NCBI GenBank assembly: GCA_029861955.1
Contig: JAOTYK010000024.1
Coordinates: 1-56,464, forward strand
Length of the DNA stretch: 56,464 bases
Source of the DNA: Acidobacteriota bacterium
GTDB lineage: Bacteria > Acidobacteriota > Polarisedimenticolia > Polarisedimenticolales > Polarisedimenticolaceae
Reading direction: 5' to 3'
The notes below the pieces were generated by a model, which made no database searches, had not been told where the DNA came from, and saw only the letters and a program-made list of their open reading frames with translations. This document shows, one piece after another, positions 7,834 through 16,725 of this stretch. The position numbers and the translations under genes were made by a program. How positions within the stretch are numbered: the stretch's first letter is position 1; the number at the start of each line of letters is the position of its first letter.

Positions 7834-9861
7834 CTAGGGACAAGGCGTCAGGTTCGTCCGCCCGGTGCCTTCGGAGTCCAGCCCCATCGGTCCTTCGCCC
7901 GCGGCGTTACGCCCGGTCACCAGATAGAACCAGCCGGTCCCGACCGGTGGATCGGCGGCCTCGACCGCGGCGGGTGACTGAAGGCTCGGCTGTCCGCAGC
8001 TGCCGTACGACCCACCCAGTACGGTCAACGTTCCGCGATAGAGGTTGTAGGAAGTAGCACCACCCGACGAACCGTCTTCCCACGCGAGATTGTCGGCATC
8101 GACAAAACGCAACGGTTCCACCGACCCCGGTGGCGCAATTTCCATCGGCGGTTGGAGCGCGGTTACGTCGATCGTCCAGGCCGCCACATCCTGATTGGAA
8201 CCGTAGCGTGACGGTTTGATGAAGTTGGTATCGGCAGTCACCTCGCAGGTCAACGTGTACTGGCCAGCCAACGTGAAGGTGTGTGAGTAGGCCTCGGTCG
8301 CGCTGGCGACGAGGGTGGGACCGGGCAGCCCGGGGCCGTCGAGGGTCCAGGTAATCTCGTGGGTCGCCGGTGGCGCGGGCAGACGCGTGGTGATCGAGAA
8401 GTCCTGCTGAACGAAGCTGTTCGTGTTCACATTCGCTGCAGGCGTCATCGATTCCAGTGGCGCCGTCGGGTTGACCCGGGAGTGAGCGAACGACCACAAC
8501 GACCAGTGCTGGTTGCAGACGTGACAGAACGGTTGGTTCAGGTTGCGCATTTCGCAATCTGCCTCCGGGCGATAGATACACTGGCCCCAGTACTGAGCGC
8601 CTTCGCGTGGCGAGCCGATGTCGGCGATCCACTCGGACCAGGCGCCGGAGACGCCGTTGGTCGAGGTGTTGACGTTGCCGGCAAAGCTCCCACAGCCGGA
8701 GTTGGACACGTACTCGTCCGCAAGACCGGACATCGAGTGACCCAGCTCGTGAACCGCCAACTCCAACGCCGAACCGTTGCCGGCCGCGTAGGTCGCGCGG
8801 GAGCCGCCACAGCCGCCGTAGCGGGTGGTGTTAACCATCACGACCGTCTCGTCCTGGGCCGGTGCCCGCAGTTCGGCGGCGACGACGTTGCCCGTGCCGT
8901 TTGTGTCGCAGCCACCTCCGTAGGACAGGCAACGATTGTCGCTGTGACCACAGGTCGGATTGGACAACGGGAACCGGGTTCCCATCGCGGTGTCGACGAT
9001 GGTCCCGCAGTCGCACTGGTCGGTCCCTTGCTCTCGCGAATAGGCGTAGACGAGGATGTAGTTGTAGAGCAGGTCGTGCTCGGCGTGGGGCGTCTTGCCA
9101 CGGAAGTAGGCGACCATGGCGTCGGCATGGCTCTCCATCAGAGCCTTGTCTGTGTACTGATAGCCGTCCGGCACGATGACGATGTTGATCCGGCTTCCGA
9201 CCGCGGCGGCGTCACCATAGACGCGGTAGATGTCGGTGTCGCCAAGGTTCTCCGGCCAGACGACGGTGCTGGCCAACCGCGACGCTCCGGGATCCGTGGA
9301 ATTGGTGGACGCGATCGCCAGGCTGTCGTAGGTGACCGGACGGCCGGCGGCGTCGAAGTTGTGACGGGTCATCGGAAGCGCGCCAAGAGATCGTCGTGCC
9401 GCCTGGCCACGCTCGTTCTCGTGGTAGGCCACCTCGATCGTGTCGAAGCCGGCCAACTCCGGCAGCTCAACCAGGAACGAGTCGCGATGCATGCGGATCG
9501 TGTCGCCCTCGACGTGGGGTTCGTCGTAGGGGCCGTGAGACAGACAGACCATGCCGGCGCCCACCCGCCGGGTGTAGCGAGTCCCGTCATCGCTTACGAG
9601 ACTGACCTCGATCTGGACCTCGTTCCGTTCTTCGTAGCTGCGAACGGGTTCGGTCTGAGCGGTGCGAACGAAGGCGCGGGGCTTGACGGTGTAGCCGAGG
9701 ATCCGCGCCTCGTCTCGGTCAATCTCGATGCCGACCACCAGCGTGCGGTCGGAGTAGCGGCCCAGGGCTTCGGAGGCCGGCTCGTCCCCGGCGGCCAGAC
9801 CGACGGATAGCAGGAAGCAGGCAGCAGCGACGACACCACGAAAACAAGGCGATTCCATCAT
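7834..9861 (-). CDS. Exported zinc metallopeptidase, M64 (IgA peptidase) family
   Basis: A 675-residue protein. The open frame extends much further upstream, but GAAGGAGAG lies just before ATG 9861 and a signal peptide follows (hydrophobic 9-24, cut near LAAG-D). Residues 225-470 are the peptidase: INIVIVPDGYQ at 226, then HELGHSMSGLADEY at 371-384, giving zinc ligands His371, catalytic Glu372, His375 and a third ligand nearby, as in peptidase_M64. A Cys-rich segment (CEMRN ... FCHVCNQHW) closes the domain, as in the family. Residues about 480-570 resemble a PKD-like beta domain and the last 90 an Fn3-like domain. Probably secreted or surface-bound. The natural substrate in a free-living bacterium is unknown. 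Confidence 0.9.
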   Translation of the reverse strand: MMESPCFRGVVAAACFLLSVGLAAGDEPASEALGRYSDRTLVVGIEIDRDEARILGYTVKPRAFVRTAQTEPVRSYEERNEVQIEVSLVSDDGTRYTRRVGAGMVCLSHGPYDEPHVEGDTIRMHRDSFLVELPELAGFDTIEVAYHENERGQAARRSLGALPMTRHNFDAAGRPVTYDSLAIASTNSTDPGASRLASTVVWPENLGDTDIYRVYGDAAAVGSRINIVIVPDGYQYTDKALMESHADAMVAYFRGKTPHAEHDLLYNYILVYAYSREQGTDQCDCGTIVDTAMGTRFPLSNPTCGHSDNRCLSYGGGCDTNGTGNVVAAELRAPAQDETVVMVNTTRYGGCGGSRATYAAGNGSALELAVHELGHSMSGLADEYVSNSGCGSFAGNVNTSTNGVSGAWSEWIADIGSPREGAQYWGQCIYRPEADCEMRNLNQPFCHVCNQHWSLWSFAHSRVNPTAPLESMTPAANVNTNSFVQQDFSITTRLPAPPATHEITWTLDGPGLPGPTLVASATEAYSHTFTLAGQYTLTCEVTADTNFIKPSRYGSNQDVAAWTIDVTALQPPMEIAPPGSVEPLRFVDADNLAWEDGSSGGATSYNLYRGTLTVLGGSYGSCGQPSLQSPAAVEAADPPVGTGWFYLVTGRNAAGEGPMGLDSEGTGRTNLTPCP

Positions 9862-9957
9862 CGGCTCTCCTTCAATCTTCGGGAAGTGTAGCGGCAACCT
9901 CAAATATACGCCGATCGCCGTTCCCGAAAGAGCGATTCCCTGCGCTAGTCTAGGTTG

Positions 9958-11421
9958 ATGACCCGACGCGACGACGACGAGTACGCCCGCCAGATCGCTG
10001 CAGCGACGAAATTTCTGGAGGAGATCGCCGAGGCCTACGATCAGCTCGCAACGCTGCCGGAGGATTCTCGCCGACAATTTTTGATGGCCGCCGGGCGTGT
10101 GGCGCGACCCGGACCCTGGGATCGTCACGCGCTGGCGACGGCCGCGTCGGATCGGCGCAAGGCCAGGCATCGGAAGCGGGACGAGGAGCGGCTCGAACAG
10201 ACCGGGATCCGTCAGGTCCGCCGTCGGCCGGTCTTCGCGCCATGGGTTCATGGTGGGATGATCGAGAGCGGGGGAGAGACTCGTCGCAACGAACCTGACG
10301 ACGTCGAGACACCTGCCGACGGGTCTCGTCTTGATGCATCGATCCCATGCTACATCTGCAAGACCCAGTTCAAGCAACTGCACTTCTTCTACGACGCGCT
10401 CTGTCCCGACTGCGCGGACTTGAACTGGGCGAAACGGACGCCGAACGCCGATCTCGCTGGACGGGTCGCCCTCATCACCGGCGCCCGGGTGAAGATCGGT
10501 TATCAGGCGGCGTTGATGTTGCTTCGTGCCGGTACCCGGGTCGTCGTCAGTACCCGCTTTCCTCGGGACGCTGCGAAGCGCTACGAGTCCGAGAAGGATT
10601 TCTCCAGCTGGTCCGACCGGCTGGAGATCTTCGGTCTGGACCTGCGTCACACACCCGCCGTCGAGTCGTTCACCAGATTTCTCCGAGACCATCTCCCGCG
10701 GCTCGACTTCATCATTAATAATGCGTGCCAGACCGTCCGCCGCCCGCCGGGGTTCTACCAGCACCTGATGGATGGAGAGACGGAACCGATCGAACAGTTG
10801 CCGGTGCACGCCCGGGCCCTACTACCGGCGACCCTATCGCAGATCGCTCTGCTCGAGGAAGACCACGACCGCGGCTCTCACCTGTTTCCCGCCGGGCAGC
10901 TGGACGCCGACCTGCAGCAGGTCGATCTGCGAGAAGTGAATAGCTGGCGACTTGGGTTGAGCGACGTGTCGGCGGTCGAACTTCTGGAAGTCCAGCTTGT
11001 CAATTCCGTCGCACCCTTCATCTTGAACGCACGACTCAAGCCACTGATGCGGAAGACCGACAACCGCGACAAACACATCGTCAACGTCTCGGCCGTCGAG
11101 GGACAGTTCTCCCGTCGGCACAAGACCGACCGTCACCCTCACACCAACATGGCCAAGGCTGCGCTGAACATGATGACCCGGACCTCTGCGGCAGACTATC
11201 TCCGCGATGGCATCCACATGAACAGCGTGGATACCGGATGGGTCACTGACGAGGACCCTGCCGTCATCGCCGAGCGCAAGAAGCGCGAGCAGGGATTCCA
11301 TCCGCCGCTGGACATCATCGACGGCGCGGCACGGATCGTGGATCCGATCTTCGACGGCATCACGACCGGCGTTCACACCTGGGGGGCGTTCCTGAAGGAC
11401 TACAGGGTCGTGGACTGGTAG
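9958..11421 (+). CDS. Atypical short-chain dehydrogenase with N-terminal zinc-binding region
   Basis: A 487-residue protein; ATG 9958 is preferred to TTG three bases earlier. Residues 1-120 are charged and helical. CxxC pairs at 131/134 and 149/152 (CYICK ... LCPDC) suggest a small zinc-binding module. The Rossmann domain begins near 165: RVALITGARVKIG (169-181) replaces the usual TGxxxGxG glycines, and INNACQT (253-259) matches the NNAG motif. The catalytic region has Ser378 (VSAVEG) but HTNMAK (395-400) in place of YxxxK: Lys400 is kept and the Tyr position is Thr396. The protein may therefore bind NAD(P) without normal SDR chemistry. No ribosome site is obvious and a TAGTCT box 6 bases upstream suggests a leaderless transcript. 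Its 3' end overlaps the next, convergent gene by 22 bases. Confidence 0.85.
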   Translation: MTRRDDDEYARQIAAATKFLEEIAEAYDQLATLPEDSRRQFLMAAGRVARPGPWDRHALATAASDRRKARHRKRDEERLEQTGIRQVRRRPVFAPWVHGGMIESGGETRRNEPDDVETPADGSRLDASIPCYICKTQFKQLHFFYDALCPDCADLNWAKRTPNADLAGRVALITGARVKIGYQAALMLLRAGTRVVVSTRFPRDAAKRYESEKDFSSWSDRLEIFGLDLRHTPAVESFTRFLRDHLPRLDFIINNACQTVRRPPGFYQHLMDGETEPIEQLPVHARALLPATLSQIALLEEDHDRGSHLFPAGQLDADLQQVDLREVNSWRLGLSDVSAVELLEVQLVNSVAPFILNARLKPLMRKTDNRDKHIVNVSAVEGQFSRRHKTDRHPHTNMAKAALNMMTRTSAADYLRDGIHMNSVDTGWVTDEDPAVIAERKKREQGFHPPLDIIDGAARIVDPIFDGITTGVHTWGAFLKDYRVVDW

Positions 11422-12446
11422 TCGCCGTGGGCGAGGACGAAGATCCGCTGTTGCACGTTCCCCGTCGTCACCGCACGATGTTCCACGATTCGCAGTCCGG
11501 TACTCTGGACCGCCGCCGTGAACAGACGATACTTGACGACGATGATGGCGATTCGTCCATCGGGAGCGAGTACCCGCTCGAACGCCGCCAACAGCTCGGC
11601 GTAGAGGACATCCAGTCGCGCCCGTCGGGCCTGACGCAGCCCGTGGGGTGGGTCGGTGACGATGTAGTCGAACCGACCGTCAGACTCCGGGTCTAACTCT
11701 CGTGCGTCGGCGGTGGTGACTTCCAGGGGGATCCCGTGGTTCGCCAACGTGCCACGCGCCGTCTCGACCGTATCGGTATCCCAGTCCGATGCGACGATCT
11801 CGAGGCTCGGGTTGGTCGTCGCGGCCTCGACCGGAATGACTCCGGCGCCGCAGAGCGGATCGATCAGCCTCCCGGCCCCACTGTGCGCACCGGCAAGACG
11901 AAGCATCGCTGCTGCGATGGTCGGTTTCATCGAACTGCGTAACGATCGTCCCCGACGAACGCGGTTTCCCAGCGAGGGGCGGGTGCGCGACACACCCACG
12001 ACCAGGCGATGGTCGTAGAGATCGACCCGTATCTCGACGTCAAACTCCTCGAGGCTGACGGGCGTCGCGAAGCGGCGGACGAGGGCCGCACCGGCGGCCC
12101 TCTGTAGTTCGAACTTCTCAAGGCCGATGTCACCGAGGATGTTCGACGTGACACGAAACGACCCAGCGTCGCCAAGCAGGTCGAACGCTGTCTTGTCCAG
12201 AACGCTCTGTATATCGGCAAGCCCCTCGACCGGCTCCTCCGCGAGAACCTCGAGAACGTGATGGATCGTGGTGAGTTGCAGCAGCGGTGCCGGTTCGTCG
12301 GTTTCCACGAGGACCTGCCCCGGGAGACCGAACGGATTCTCCGTGGCTCGGGACGACCGGGATTGCTCGTGAAGCTCGCTTACGACCACGTCTTCGAGCC
12401 CGGGATCGACGCTCAGAAGAAATCGCTTTTCGGACTTCGTGGACAC
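11400..12446 (-). CDS. THUMP-type RNA N2-guanine methyltransferase (Trm14/RlmL-like)
   Basis: A 348-residue protein. Residues 1-150 form the N-terminal substrate-recognition part (FLLSVDPGLEDVVVSEL, as in RlmL/Trm14 THUMP proteins). The catalytic half has NRVRRGRSLRSSMKPTIA, a lead-in like that of UPF0020 methyltransferases, then LIDPLCGAGVIPVEAA (SAM loop), IVASDWD and the catalytic YIVTDPPHG motif, a variant of (D/N)PP(Y/F). The family methylates N2 of guanosine in tRNA or 23S rRNA. Target not determinable here. It is divergent from the amidohydrolase operon and one of two THUMP methyltransferases in this window; the other (17383) carries the NPPY form. Confidence 0.88.
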   Translation of the reverse strand: MSTKSEKRFLLSVDPGLEDVVVSELHEQSRSSRATENPFGLPGQVLVETDEPAPLLQLTTIHHVLEVLAEEPVEGLADIQSVLDKTAFDLLGDAGSFRVTSNILGDIGLEKFELQRAAGAALVRRFATPVSLEEFDVEIRVDLYDHRLVVGVSRTRPSLGNRVRRGRSLRSSMKPTIAAAMLRLAGAHSGAGRLIDPLCGAGVIPVEAATTNPSLEIVASDWDTDTVETARGTLANHGIPLEVTTADARELDPESDGRFDYIVTDPPHGLRQARRARLDVLYAELLAAFERVLAPDGRIAIIVVKYRLFTAAVQSTGLRIVEHRAVTTGNVQQRIFVLAHGDYQSTTL

Positions 12447-12556
12447 GGTGGGACTCTCCGGAACGGAACGGGTTCCAGCATATCCGTAAAAACCCTGGCA
12501 ACCGCCCGTCGATTCGAGGGGGCCGCGCGTACAATTGGGACGGATGGGGGAAATTT

Positions 12557-14122
12557 GTGAATAGAGCAGTTGTGGTCCTGGTCGGGTGGATGCTGGTCAT
12601 CGCGGCGTCCGGTTGTCGGACCCCACCCACGCCGGAAATCAAAAGGCTCGTCATCGAGAACGTCACCGTGATTCCGATGACCGGCGTTGGAGACGAGCGG
12701 ATCGCAACCGTCGTGATCGAGGACGGAAAGATCGTTTCCATGGTCGGACCCGATGGTGAAGATGCCCGACACAACGTCCGGCGAATCGACGGTAGCGGCA
12801 AGTTCCTGTTGCCGTCGTTTGTCGACACGCACGTGCATCTCGACGACGTCGGCGACCTGTCGGTACTCCTGGCCCATGGTGTGGGCGCCGTCAGGAACAT
12901 GGAGGGGCAGCCGTACCACCTTTATGTCCGGGACCTCGTCGATGATGGGACGTTGATTGGTCCACGATTCAAGACTTGTGGTCCCTACACGAACCTGCCG
13001 ACGATCCAATCGGTCGCCGATGCCGAGAACGCGGTGCGAGAGCAACACGACGCCGGTTACGACTGCATCAAGATCCATGGGGAGCTATCCGTCGAGAGCC
13101 TGGAAGCACTCGGTCGAACCGCTAGCGAGTTCGGGATGCCCGTCGTCGGCCACGCGCCACGGAATCTGGATCTGCAAGCGTCGCTGTCCGTCGGTGCGAT
13201 CCGGGAGATCTCCCACGCCGAGGAGTACCTCTACACCTGGTACGCCCATCACAACAACGACGGGTGGGAGCGGGACGCCGCGACCGCGACGCGGCAGGCC
13301 GGCGTCGAGGTCGCTCCGGCTCTCGCCATGTATCGCTCGATCCTGCGTCAGGTGGCAGACCTGGACGCCGAGCTTTCCGGCATCCCGTTGGAGTTGGCCG
13401 GTCCGTTTTCCCGGCGGGCATTTCGACCGTCGAACAACCAGTACAAGAGGAAGTTCAACCCGGAAGACGCGACCTGGATGGGGGAGTACCTGGGCCGGCA
13501 ACAGGCACTGGTCACCGCGCTTCGTGACGAGGGCGTGACACTGTTGCTGGGCACGGACGCCAACGCGACGGGATCGATCCCCGGCCACGCCGTTCATGAA
13601 GAGCTGGCCCTGTTGGTGGCGTCCGGCCTGACACCGTACGAGGCACTCGAGGTCGGGACTCGCAACGGCTGGGACAGCGTTGTCGGGCGGGGGTTCGCCG
13701 GGCGAGTAAGAGAGGGCCTTGCCGCCGAACTGGTCCTGCTGGACGCCAACCCTCTGGTCGACATCCAAAACAGTCGAAAAATTACGGGCGTCGTGAGCAG
13801 CGGTCGATGGTTCGATCGAGCGGCATTGGATGCGCTACTTCGGGAGCAGATCGATCGATACGTCACCGATCAGCCGTTCGTCGATCGGCTGTGGGACAAC
13901 GACATCGGCGATGCCATGGAGTGGTATGGACAGATGCGCGAGGAAGACCCATCTGTTCAGGTGGCACGGGAGACGATGGCCTGCCAGGCCATGCGCTCCG
14001 TGCGCGACGGCGCCCCTGAGGCCGCGGTCGAGATGCTTGATATTCTCGTCTCGGAGTATCCTGAAGATCCGCTGGGAACCCGTCTTCTAGAAGACCTAAA
14101 TGAGCGAGGAGCCGCAGAATGA
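12557..14122 (+). CDS. Lipoprotein amidohydrolase
   Basis: 521 residues from GTG 12557, chosen because it places a lipoprotein signal at the N-terminus (VLVGWMLVIAASGC, Cys20) and has GGGGG just upstream; a TACAAT box lies at 12530-12535. The body is an amidohydrolase TIM barrel: VTVIPMTG, FVDTHVHLDD (metal-binding His92 and His94), GHAPRNL and ISHAEEY (further His ligands), LLLGTDANAT (catalytic Asp) and the closing LVLLDANPLVDI. It most resembles imidazolonepropionase/prolidase-like amidohydrolases. Being lipid-anchored, it should act in the periplasm. The last 80 residues form an extra helical tail. Its stop overlaps the next start (ATGA), and an acetamidase-like gene follows, suggesting an operon for breakdown of an amide or peptide. 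Confidence 0.88.
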   Translation: MNRAVVVLVGWMLVIAASGCRTPPTPEIKRLVIENVTVIPMTGVGDERIATVVIEDGKIVSMVGPDGEDARHNVRRIDGSGKFLLPSFVDTHVHLDDVGDLSVLLAHGVGAVRNMEGQPYHLYVRDLVDDGTLIGPRFKTCGPYTNLPTIQSVADAENAVREQHDAGYDCIKIHGELSVESLEALGRTASEFGMPVVGHAPRNLDLQASLSVGAIREISHAEEYLYTWYAHHNNDGWERDAATATRQAGVEVAPALAMYRSILRQVADLDAELSGIPLELAGPFSRRAFRPSNNQYKRKFNPEDATWMGEYLGRQQALVTALRDEGVTLLLGTDANATGSIPGHAVHEELALLVASGLTPYEALEVGTRNGWDSVVGRGFAGRVREGLAAELVLLDANPLVDIQNSRKITGVVSSGRWFDRAALDALLREQIDRYVTDQPFVDRLWDNDIGDAMEWYGQMREEDPSVQVARETMACQAMRSVRDGAPEAAVEMLDILVSEYPEDPLGTRLLEDLNERGAAE

Positions 14123-14424
14123 GACACGTAGCACTATCCATCCTGGTCGCGGCCGCATTCATGACGGGGCCTCCAATTTCAGCCCAATCAGATGAAGACC
14201 ACGCCGGTGTGGAGCGGGCCGTGCTGGACTACGTCGAAGGGCTTTACGAGCTCAAGCCGGAGCTGATCAAGCGCAGCGTCCATCCGGATCTCCAGAAGTT
14301 CGGCTTTGCCCGTCGCTCCGCCGACAGGCTGACCGCGGAGTGGGGAGTCGATTACTTCCATCTGGCGAAGTACGACGGGAAGCGGATGCTCGTCCACGTT
14401 CTCTGGCAGAGTCTCGACGATTGA
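14119..14424 (+). CDS. Exported NTF2-like (Lumazine_bd_2-type) protein, shortened
   Basis: 101 residues with a signal peptide (1-22, cut near ISA-QS). VERAVLDYVEGLYELKPE (31-48), RSVHPDLQKFGF and WGVDYFHLAKYDGKRM with final HVLWQ match the two ends of the putative lumazine-binding/SnoaL-like family. In the members I recall, about 40 residues lie between the RSVHP region and the WGTDYxxLAKYDG strand; here only about 10 remain, so the fold's middle seems deleted in frame. It starts inside the preceding gene's stop codon (ATGA). It may be a degraded or minimal accessory protein. Confidence 0.65.
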   Translation: MRHVALSILVAAAFMTGPPISAQSDEDHAGVERAVLDYVEGLYELKPELIKRSVHPDLQKFGFARRSADRLTAEWGVDYFHLAKYDGKRMLVHVLWQSLDD

Positions 14425-14456
14425 CTTCTCGCGGTGGCAAGTGCGGAGGTAACGAA

Positions 14457-15698
14457 TTGAATCGCTTATTACGACTTGAACTGGCTGTTCTCTCACTTCT
14501 AATCCTGATGTGCGTGACGACGGCATCAGGGGCGGAGATCCTTGTCGTCGGTGGTGAGGGGAGCAACTGTAACGAGGATCCCCAGTGCATCAACCGGATC
14601 CACCCCGAGATCCCGATGACGGCACGTGCGAAACCCGGACAGAAGATCCTGCTCCGCACCCGCAACGCCAGTGACTTCGATCTCGCTCCGTCGGCCGCAC
14701 CCGATCCTCGTCTTGGCGATAGCCAATTCGGCACTGTCCACCCGATGACCGGACCCATCCATATTGACGGCGCAAAAGCAGGCGATGTCCTCAAAGTCAC
14801 GCTGCTGGATATCGATCCGGGGGAGTACGGCTTCACGTTGATTACCGGGAGCGGGTTTGTCGCCGATGTCGTCGAGGGACCGTATCGGATTCTGTGGCGT
14901 CTCGATCGTAATCACGCGGTGACGGACGATATTCCCGGTGTGCGGATTCCCAACGGCAGTTTTCCGGGCGTCGTCACTGTCCTGCCCGGAGTTGAACAAC
15001 ATGCCGCGATGCTGGCACGGGAAGCTGAACTGGCAGCGGTCGGGGGGGCGGTCCGTCTTCCGCATCCGACTCACGCATCGCCCGCCGAAGTCTGTGGCGA
15101 CGAGGGGTCCAAGACGGACGAGTGTCTGAGAACCATTCCGCCACGGGAGCACGGCGGAAACATGGACATCCGTTACCTCGGCGTGGGCGTCACGATCTAT
15201 CTACCGTGTTACATCGATGGATGCGGATTGGCCGTGGGCGATCTTCACTACGCCCAGGGGGACGGGGAGGTCGCCGGAACGGCCATCGAGATGGACGCCG
15301 ATGTGCTGTTGACGACGGAGTTGATCAAGGAGGGGCCGACGCTGAGCCGCGGCCCGCACTACGAGGGACGATCGACCTTGCTCGATATCCCGTCACGCCG
15401 GTTCTACGCAACGACCGGCTTCCCGCTGAAGAGTCCGGGCGAGGTTCCACCGGACATGCGGTACCTCGAATCGCCGGTGGTTGCGAAGCTCTCGAACCTC
15501 TCGAAGGACATCTCTCTGGCGGCCCGAAATGCTTTGCTGGAGATCATCGACTACATGGTTGACACCTATGGCCTGACCCGTCAGCAGGCCTTTCTGGTCG
15601 CCAGCGTCGCCGTCGATCTGCGGATCGGGCAGCTGGTGGATGCGCCCAACGTCGGGGTGACGGCGATCCTTCCGCTGGACATTTTTATTGAGAAATAG
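14457..15698 (+). CDS. Exported acetamidase/formamidase family protein
   Basis: 413 residues from TTG 14457, chosen for a strong GGAGGT 6 bases upstream and the signal peptide that follows (hydrophobic 8-25, cut near ASG-AE). Family motifs of FmdA/AmdA: FGTVHPMTGPIHIDGAKAGD (a near-match to the GP-hydrophobic-GAxPGD motif), IPNGSFPGV, LPHPTHASP, IPPREHGGNMDIRYL (the conserved ExGGNxD metal-site region) and ALGDLHYAQGDGE as VGDLHYAQGDGE. These enzymes hydrolyse short amides to acid and ammonia, usually in the cytoplasm; export is unusual. The gene follows the shortened NTF2-like gene by 32 bases and likely belongs to its operon. An SPFH promoter starts 9 bases after its stop. Confidence 0.9.
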   Translation: MNRLLRLELAVLSLLILMCVTTASGAEILVVGGEGSNCNEDPQCINRIHPEIPMTARAKPGQKILLRTRNASDFDLAPSAAPDPRLGDSQFGTVHPMTGPIHIDGAKAGDVLKVTLLDIDPGEYGFTLITGSGFVADVVEGPYRILWRLDRNHAVTDDIPGVRIPNGSFPGVVTVLPGVEQHAAMLAREAELAAVGGAVRLPHPTHASPAEVCGDEGSKTDECLRTIPPREHGGNMDIRYLGVGVTIYLPCYIDGCGLAVGDLHYAQGDGEVAGTAIEMDADVLLTTELIKEGPTLSRGPHYEGRSTLLDIPSRRFYATTGFPLKSPGEVPPDMRYLESPVVAKLSNLSKDISLAARNALLEIIDYMVDTYGLTRQQAFLVASVAVDLRIGQLVDAPNVGVTAILPLDIFIEK

Positions 15699-15706
15699 TG
15701 CCCTTC

Positions 15707-15734
15707 TTGACAAATGATGTCAAAGTGATATCAT
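15707..15734 (+). promoter_or_regulatory. Promoter of the SPFH-RHH operon
   Basis: A perfect TTGACA at 15707-15712, a 16-base spacer and TATCAT (5 of 6) at 15729-15734. The predicted start near 15741 gives a leader of about 30 bases before GAAGGAGAG and the ATG at 15772. The AT-rich block stands out from the GC-rich surroundings. It is the best sigma-70-type promoter in the window. Confidence 0.75.
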
Positions 15735-15747
15735 ATTGATATAAATC
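15715..15747 (+). promoter_or_regulatory. Three 11-bp-spaced operator-like repeats
   Basis: TGATGTCA (15715), TGATATCA (15726) and TGATATAA (15737) begin exactly 11 bases apart, one helical turn, so all three would face the same side of the DNA. The first lies in the promoter spacer, the second covers the -10 box and the third the start site, as expected of a repressor site. The ribbon-helix-helix protein encoded second in the operon is the natural candidate, since Arc-type operators also have half-sites about 11 bp apart. The spacing is seen; the partner is inferred. Confidence 0.6.
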
Positions 15748-15771
15748 AAAATAAAGAAGGAGAGAGCACCC

Positions 15772-16719
15772 ATGAGTACCGAACGGCGTTATCGCCCCAT
15801 GTCCGGCTGGTTTGCCCTGATCGCCTGTCTCGCCCTGACGATCGGCACACCGATACTTTTCATTACCCACGCCGTCCGCAACGGCGGTCCGACACCGACG
15901 GCCGCCATCATCGCGCCGATCTGTTTCATCACCGGCATCATCGTTCTCGCCGGCTTCCAGGCCATCGCCCCCAATCAGGCTCGCGTCATGCTGCTGTTCG
16001 GCAACTACAAGGGATCCGTCGTCGAGTCCGGCTTCTACTGGGTCAACCCGTTCTATTCGAAGAAGAAGGTCTCGCTGCGGATCCGCAACTTCGAGACCGG
16101 CTCGATCCACACGCCCGAAAAGAAGGATGCCGCCGGTAAGGTGGTCGAGGCCAAGCGTCGCAGCGCGGGCAGGCCGTCCAAGGTTAACGATCGCGACGGT
16201 AACCCCATCGAGATTTCGGCCGTCGTAGTCTGGCGAGTCGTCGATACCGCCGAGGCGTTGTTCGAGGTCGACGACTTCGAAGACTTCGTCGCGGTCCAGA
16301 GCGAGGCGGCCCTACGAAACCTCGCGACCCGTCATCCCTATGACAGTCAGGATGACAAGATCTCTCTTCGTGGAAACACCCAGGAAGTCTGCGACCAGCT
16401 TCAAACGGACATCCAGGAGCGACTGGGTAAGGCCGGCGTTGAGGTGATCGAGGCGCGGATCAGCCATCTGGCGTATGCCCCGGAGATCGCGGCGGCCATG
16501 CTCCAGCGACAGCAGGCAGCCGCCGTGGTCGCGGCGCGGACGAAGATCGTCGAAGGCGCGGTCGGTATGGTCCAGATGGCGCTCGAACACCTCTCACGGG
16601 ACAACATCGTCCATCTCGACGACGAACGGAGAGCGGCGATGGTCTCGAACCTGCTGGTCGTACTCTGTGGCGATCGTCACGCGCAGCCGGTCGTCAACGC
16701 CGGCACGCTCTACCAGTAG
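15772..16719 (+). CDS. SPFH/Band 7 domain membrane protein
   Basis: 315 residues from ATG 15772 with a strong GAAGGAGAG site. Two N-terminal membrane segments (about 13-34 and 43-62) precede [20 protein letters not shown], the classic opening of the SPFH (stomatin/prohibitin/flotillin) domain, then [35 protein letters not shown] and [11 protein letters not shown]. The C-terminal part ([23 protein letters not shown], then an Ala/Gln-rich helix) is the oligomerisation helix. Such proteins form ring-like membrane assemblies linked to membrane microdomains and stress. It is followed after 6 bases by a ribbon-helix-helix gene, an arrangement I recall from other bacteria. Expression is probably repressed through the repeats over its promoter. 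Confidence 0.92.
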   Translation: MSTERRYRPMSGWFALIACLALTIGTPILFITHAVRNGGPTPTAAIIAPICFITGIIVLAGFQAIAPNQARVMLLFGNYKGSVVESGFYWVNPFYSKKKVSLRIRNFETGSIHTPEKKDAAGKVVEAKRRSAGRPSKVNDRDGNPIEISAVVVWRVVDTAEALFEVDDFEDFVAVQSEAALRNLATRHPYDSQDDKISLRGNTQEVCDQLQTDIQERLGKAGVEVIEARISHLAYAPEIAAAMLQRQQAAAVVAARTKIVEGAVGMVQMALEHLSRDNIVHLDDERRAAMVSNLLVVLCGDRHAQPVVNAGTLYQ

Positions 16720-16725
16720 CCACCC

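Noticed and set aside
9862-10809. Upstream extension of the M64 peptidase frame
   Set aside because: It is antisense to the SDR gene; a Shine-Dalgarno site and signal peptide fix the start at 9861.
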